From Companilactobacillus formosensis (GTDB lineage Bacteria > Bacillota > Bacilli > Lactobacillales > Lactobacillaceae), in contig NZ_BJDU01000003.1 in assembly GCF_005405305.1 (NCBI RefSeq), forward strand, positions 1 through 64,000: 64,000 bases of DNA, in the 5' to 3' direction. The notes beneath the pieces are model-generated. The model was not told where the DNA came from, searched no databases, and saw only the letters and a program-made list of their open reading frames with translations. The position numbers and the translations under genes are program-made. Of the stretch, positions 61,792 to 64,000 are shown in pieces. Each line of letters opens with the position of its first letter. Within the stretch, counting starts at the first letter, position 1.

Positions 61792-61990
61792 CATTAAACA
61801 GTTAAAACAGCAAACGTGTAGATATTGCCACGCTCCCTATTTAACTTTAAAGAACGGCGATAGACTGATGCCACCGCTTACTATATTTGATTACTGGGGC
61901 ATAATGCCTCATTACTCTGAAAGAATTGGAACGATTATTAAGTGCGATGAATGTCCTGAATGTGGGAGGAAATTGAATGAAAGAATGTAA
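61784..61990 (+). CDS. small zinc-ribbon phage protein
   Basis: A 68-aa protein with CRYC and CDECPECG, four or more cysteines spaced as a zinc ribbon. It overlaps both neighbours by 8 and 14 bases. Zn-dependent nucleic-acid or protein contact is likely; the role is unknown. Confidence 0.65.
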   Translation: MLSIKQLKQQTCRYCHAPYLTLKNGDRLMPPLTIFDYWGIMPHYSERIGTIIKCDECPECGRKLNERM

Positions 61991-62225
61991 ATATTGTGAC
62001 TTTAAAATAAAGGATTATAACGATGATTATGAATCAACATTAGGGTTTAACAATCGATGGAGTGGAGCCAATTTACTAGAATGTACAACAACGCATGAAG
62101 AAGTTGATGCAGAAAATGGTGTTTTATACGAAGGAAAATACTACCTATCGGTAGGCGGCGACGACGAAGGCTTTTTTGAAATTCATTATTGCCCAGTGTG
62201 CGGACGTAATTTAGGAGACGATTGA
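61977..62225 (+). CDS. small zinc-ribbon phage protein
   Basis: An 82-aa acidic protein with CKYC at the start and CPVCG at the end. It is a second zinc-ribbon gene next to the first. Unknown role. Confidence 0.65.
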   Translation: MKECKYCDFKIKDYNDDYESTLGFNNRWSGANLLECTTTHEEVDAENGVLYEGKYYLSVGGDDEGFFEIHYCPVCGRNLGDD

Positions 62226-62384
62226 ATGAAGTTTAATATAGTAGCTCCCAACGGATCAGAAGAAATTAAAGAGTTTGATTCTTACGAAGCGGTTAATCAT
62301 TACATTAAAGTTAAGAACAATGAAATATACAGGAATGATGTCCAAGCCGAGAGATTGGATTTTCCATTGAAGGTGATTGAATGA
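62226..62384 (+). CDS. hypothetical phage protein, 52 aa
   Basis: MKFNIVAPNGSEEIKEFDSY and on to LKVIE, a short alpha/beta design. Its start and stop both touch neighbouring genes, which fits a tight early operon. Confidence 0.6.
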   Translation: MKFNIVAPNGSEEIKEFDSYEAVNHYIKVKNNEIYRNDVQAERLDFPLKVIE

Positions 62385-62776
62385 ATAATCTATCGAATGA
62401 AATAGCTCAACTATCAAAAGTTTTGCAAAAGCAGATTCCAAAAGGATATCAAGAACTGGTTACTGAATACGTTAGGCAAAATATTGCAGGTGCTATTTAC
62501 GATTTATTAGCAATGGTAATTTGTGTATTAGCTGTTTACCTTATCGTTAAGACCGTAACTCATGCGGTTAATAATAAAAAGGAATCAATATTCTTTGAAC
62601 ATGACAATTGGAGCGATCCAGACATAAGTCTCATTGGCATAGCGGCAACGGTTTTAGCAATTGTAACTATGGTTAGCGTACTGATTGTATTTGTAGCCGC
62701 ACTTCTCGATATACAACAAGCAATTCAACACGCCGTAGCGCCAAATTATTATTTGATTAAATCGTTTATTAAATAG
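62381..62776 (+). CDS. two-helix membrane protein, phage
   Basis: A 131-aa protein with an amphipathic N-terminus and two membrane helices (about 40-58 and 88-112). It overlaps the upstream stop (ATGA). No family recognised; a membrane-associated early phage protein. Confidence 0.6.
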   Translation: MNNLSNEIAQLSKVLQKQIPKGYQELVTEYVRQNIAGAIYDLLAMVICVLAVYLIVKTVTHAVNNKKESIFFEHDNWSDPDISLIGIAATVLAIVTMVSVLIVFVAALLDIQQAIQHAVAPNYYLIKSFIK

Positions 62777-62793
62777 AAGGACGGTGACGATGA

Positions 62794-63156
62794 ATGAGTT
62801 TAATATCATCAATTTTGATTGGAGCACTTGGAGGAATTGCAACGGTTCTTTTATTAAATGCTTTTGATAATAAAAAACATAATGTGAAAACCTCCGAAAA
62901 AAATCTCGGTAGAATTCCTAGCCGAGACGAGGCAAAGCTATCGTCGGTAGCTGTAATTAAACCAGCATTATTCATTCTAACCACGACAGACAAAGCTATA
63001 TTTAGTAAAGAAGATTCACCATCAATCACTATTTATAAGCAATCTGGAATTGTTGAAGTTGAAACCAATAAAGAAAGTATTATTTTTAGCATAATTAATA
63101 TTGAAAGAATCGATTATGATCCAGATAAATGTAATGTCTATTTTGAGGGAGAGTGA
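62794..63156 (+). CDS. membrane-anchored hypothetical phage protein
   Basis: A 120-aa protein: one N-terminal membrane helix (MSLISSILIGALGGIATVLL), then a beta-rich soluble domain. A competing ATG at 62790 in another frame gives only a short peptide. The stop overlaps the next start (GTGA). Confidence 0.6.
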   Translation: MSLISSILIGALGGIATVLLLNAFDNKKHNVKTSEKNLGRIPSRDEAKLSSVAVIKPALFILTTTDKAIFSKEDSPSITIYKQSGIVEVETNKESIIFSIINIERIDYDPDKCNVYFEGE

Positions 63157-63590
63157 GCATTATTAAATTAAGACCAGATATACGAAGTAGATGTGAAAGC
63201 ATTCTTAGAGACTATCCTAGCGTTGATGGCTATATCTTAGATAGAAAACGTGAGCTTGCTTGCCAGCCTCATGAAGACGATGAGAATGTAGGTGGTGGGA
63301 AGTCATCTAAGATATCACGTCCACAAGAAACGTACGTTATCACGTTAGACCAAGATATGCGTTTAAGAATGCTAGAGAATCAGAAGAAGGCAGTGACTGA
63401 CTGCTACTTAGAAACTGATGAGGACACCAGAACTATAATCAGAGAATTGTATTTCAAGAAACATCCGACGTATACGATCAGTGGATTGTCGATTAATCAA
63501 AAAGTTAACGTGTCGATAGCAACCGCTAAACGTTTGAGAACTAGATTTTTAATTGAACTATCTGAAAAGCTAGGCATGTTTGAACCTTAA
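63153..63590 (+). CDS. ArpU/RinA-type late regulator
   Basis: A 145-aa protein. The C-terminal part YFKKHPTYTISGLSINQKVN-(VSIATAKRLRTRF) is a sigma-region-4-like HTH as in ArpU/RinA/DUF722 phage regulators. These control the switch to late (packaging and structural) genes. It is the last gene of the early operon and directly precedes the likely late promoter. The start is GTG 63153 with GAGGGAGA upstream. Confidence 0.83.
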   Translation: MSIIKLRPDIRSRCESILRDYPSVDGYILDRKRELACQPHEDDENVGGGKSSKISRPQETYVITLDQDMRLRMLENQKKAVTDCYLETDEDTRTIIRELYFKKHPTYTISGLSINQKVNVSIATAKRLRTRFLIELSEKLGMFEP

Positions 63591-63600
63591 TGCTTTAAAT

Positions 63601-63649
63601 TGAGCTAAACGTGAGCTTTTTGACGGTACTTTAAGAGTTAAATTAGTAG
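63601..63649 (+). promoter_or_regulatory. candidate late promoter with TGAGCT repeats
   Basis: TGAGCT occurs at 63601-63606 and 63612-63617, 11 bases apart. A TTGACG -35 (63620-63625) follows directly, with TTAGTA (63643-63648) after 17 bases. The repeats are placed as an activator site for the ArpU-like protein encoded just upstream. Confidence 0.5.
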
Positions 63650-63700
63650 TATAGAAAGTTAGCAGGAAGTTAGCTTTCTTACCTCATAAATTAACGACGA

Positions 63701-63729
63701 CATAAACGTGCGCGGAAAACATGTTTATG
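63701..63729 (+). repeat. hairpin with GCGGAAAACA loop, copy 1
   Basis: Stem CATAAAC / GTTTATG (63701-63707 with 63723-63729) displays GCGGAAAACA (63712-63721) in its loop. It stands two bases before the first tRNA-like element. Confidence 0.6.
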
Positions 63730-63731
63730 GT

Positions 63732-63822
63732 GCAGGCAATCTGGCTAAGCTAATAGAATCTAAGTAATGTAATCAATTATCATGTTCTGAATAGCTTTCG
63801 AGTTCAAATCTCGATACCTGTA
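63732..63822 (+). tRNA. tRNA-like element 1 (degenerate)
   Basis: A canonical T-arm tcgag-ttcaaat-ctcga (63798-63814) is followed by tacctgt plus A. These seven bases pair with gcaggca (63732-63738) at six of seven positions. A 7-base loop gtaatca on stem gtaat/attat would give anticodon AAT, but spacing to the D-arm is irregular. It may be a phage pseudo-tRNA or a tRNA mimic rather than a functional tRNA. Confidence 0.4.
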
Positions 63823-63846
63823 TACGAGAGTTAGACCACTCTCGTA
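63823..63846 (+). other. strong hairpin after tRNA-like 1
   Basis: A perfect 9-bp stem tacgagagt / actctcgta with a 6-base loop, no T tract. It begins at the base after the tRNA-like element. Confidence 0.5.
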
Positions 63847-63876
63847 CATACACAATCCTCTGAAACAATAAAAGGT

Positions 63877-63965
63877 TGGATGGTGACTAGAGCGGTAATA
63901 GTAGTAGAAACTAGTGTATCTAAGGTAGTGATTCTACGTCGGTGGTTCGATTCCATCTCATCCAA
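63877..63965 (+). tRNA. tRNA-like element 2 (degenerate)
   Basis: Acceptor tggatgg pairs with tcatcca (one G-U), the T-arm is ggtgg-ttcgatt-ccatc, the D-arm region tgactagagcggtaata resembles tRNA-Ser, and gtag-tgatt-ctac gives a long variable arm. The anticodon stem is poor (taga/tcta with an oversized loop), so no anticodon can be assigned with confidence. A class II pseudo-tRNA is most likely. Confidence 0.45.
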
Positions 63966-63967
63966 TT

Positions 63968-63985
63968 GGCTGGCGGAAAACAGCC
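63968..63985 (+). repeat. hairpin with GCGGAAAACA, copy 2
   Basis: Stem GGCTG / CAGCC (63968-63972 with 63981-63985) again presents GCGGAAAACA (63973-63982), adjoining tRNA-like element 2. The window ends 15 bases later. Confidence 0.55.
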
Positions 63986-64000
63986 TAAACTAAAGGGTGT

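Larger units (their letters stand above)
46081..64000. mobile_element. temperate phage (prophage), left part
   Basis: A leftward lysogeny block (integrase, accessory gene, ImmA, CI) faces a rightward early region (Cro, antirepressor, replication genes, nuclease genes, late regulator). This is the standard layout of lactobacillus siphophages. The structural genes, lysis genes and right end are outside the window. The left junction is inferred to lie at 46081-46230, between the TetR stop and the integrase stop. No duplicated core could be tested because attR is not present. Confidence 0.93.

Noticed and set aside
1-64000. CRISPR array or cas genes
   Set aside because: No regularly spaced identical repeats and no cas-like proteins; the GGACCAC repeats are too short and irregular.

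Overview
The window is a low-GC Firmicute chromosome segment, almost certainly Lactobacillaceae. The evidence is AT-rich DNA with GGAGG ribosome sites, T-box and SMK-box leaders, a lysine riboswitch, a WxL-like surface protein, an anaerobic ribonucleotide reductase and a lactobacillus-type temperate phage. A Companilactobacillus-like species is possible, but this is an inference from overall gene content, not from a marker gene.

Layout: 1-630 holds the tail of an rRNA operon (23S end, 5S, tRNA-Asn, tRNA-Ser, tRNA-Arg). 715-10635 is a lysine/diaminopimelate locus. dapF and an aspartokinase run leftward; a seven-gene operon (lysA, dapH, N-acetyl-DAP deacetylase, dapA, dapB, aminotransferase, asd) runs rightward behind a lysine riboswitch and terminator, giving the complete acetylated DAP route. 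10735-32473 is housekeeping: a membrane protein, nrdDG behind tandem NrdR boxes, a P1B-4 metal-efflux ATPase behind a Fur/PerR-like box, an alkyladenine glycosylase, tRNA genes, metK (SMK box), an efflux pump, a PAP2 phosphatase, a GH73-LysM autolysin, leuS (T-box), a lipid flippase, nnrD, an NADH oxidase, mscL and an ASCH protein. 32562-46080 is envelope and nitrogen/purine metabolism: a large WxL-like secreted protein, a two-component system divergent from a PMT-family glycosyltransferase operon with an 11-bp tandem repeat between them, guaC behind paired PurBoxes, glnA, small orphan genes and a TetR-family regulator.

46.1 kb to the end of the window is the left part of a temperate phage genome. 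It contains, in order, integrase, a putative lysogenic-conversion gene, an ImmA-type protease, a CI-like repressor, three operators, Cro, antirepressor, many small early genes, a replication module (Gp157, Sak4-like ATPase, DECH helicase, DUF669, prim-pol, VapE ATPase), a repeat-rich candidate origin, two nuclease genes, a duplicated small-gene block, and an ArpU/RinA-type late regulator. The late-promoter region carries two tRNA-like elements. The structural genes and right attachment site lie beyond the window.

The least explained signals are the GGACCAC repeat cluster at 57.5-57.7 kb, the hairpin plus tRNA-like units at 63.7-64.0 kb, the duplicated block at 58.1-60.2 kb, two counter-oriented phage genes with membrane segments, and three unannotated candidate structured RNAs on the chromosome. 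No database search was possible; names rest on recognised motifs and gene context.
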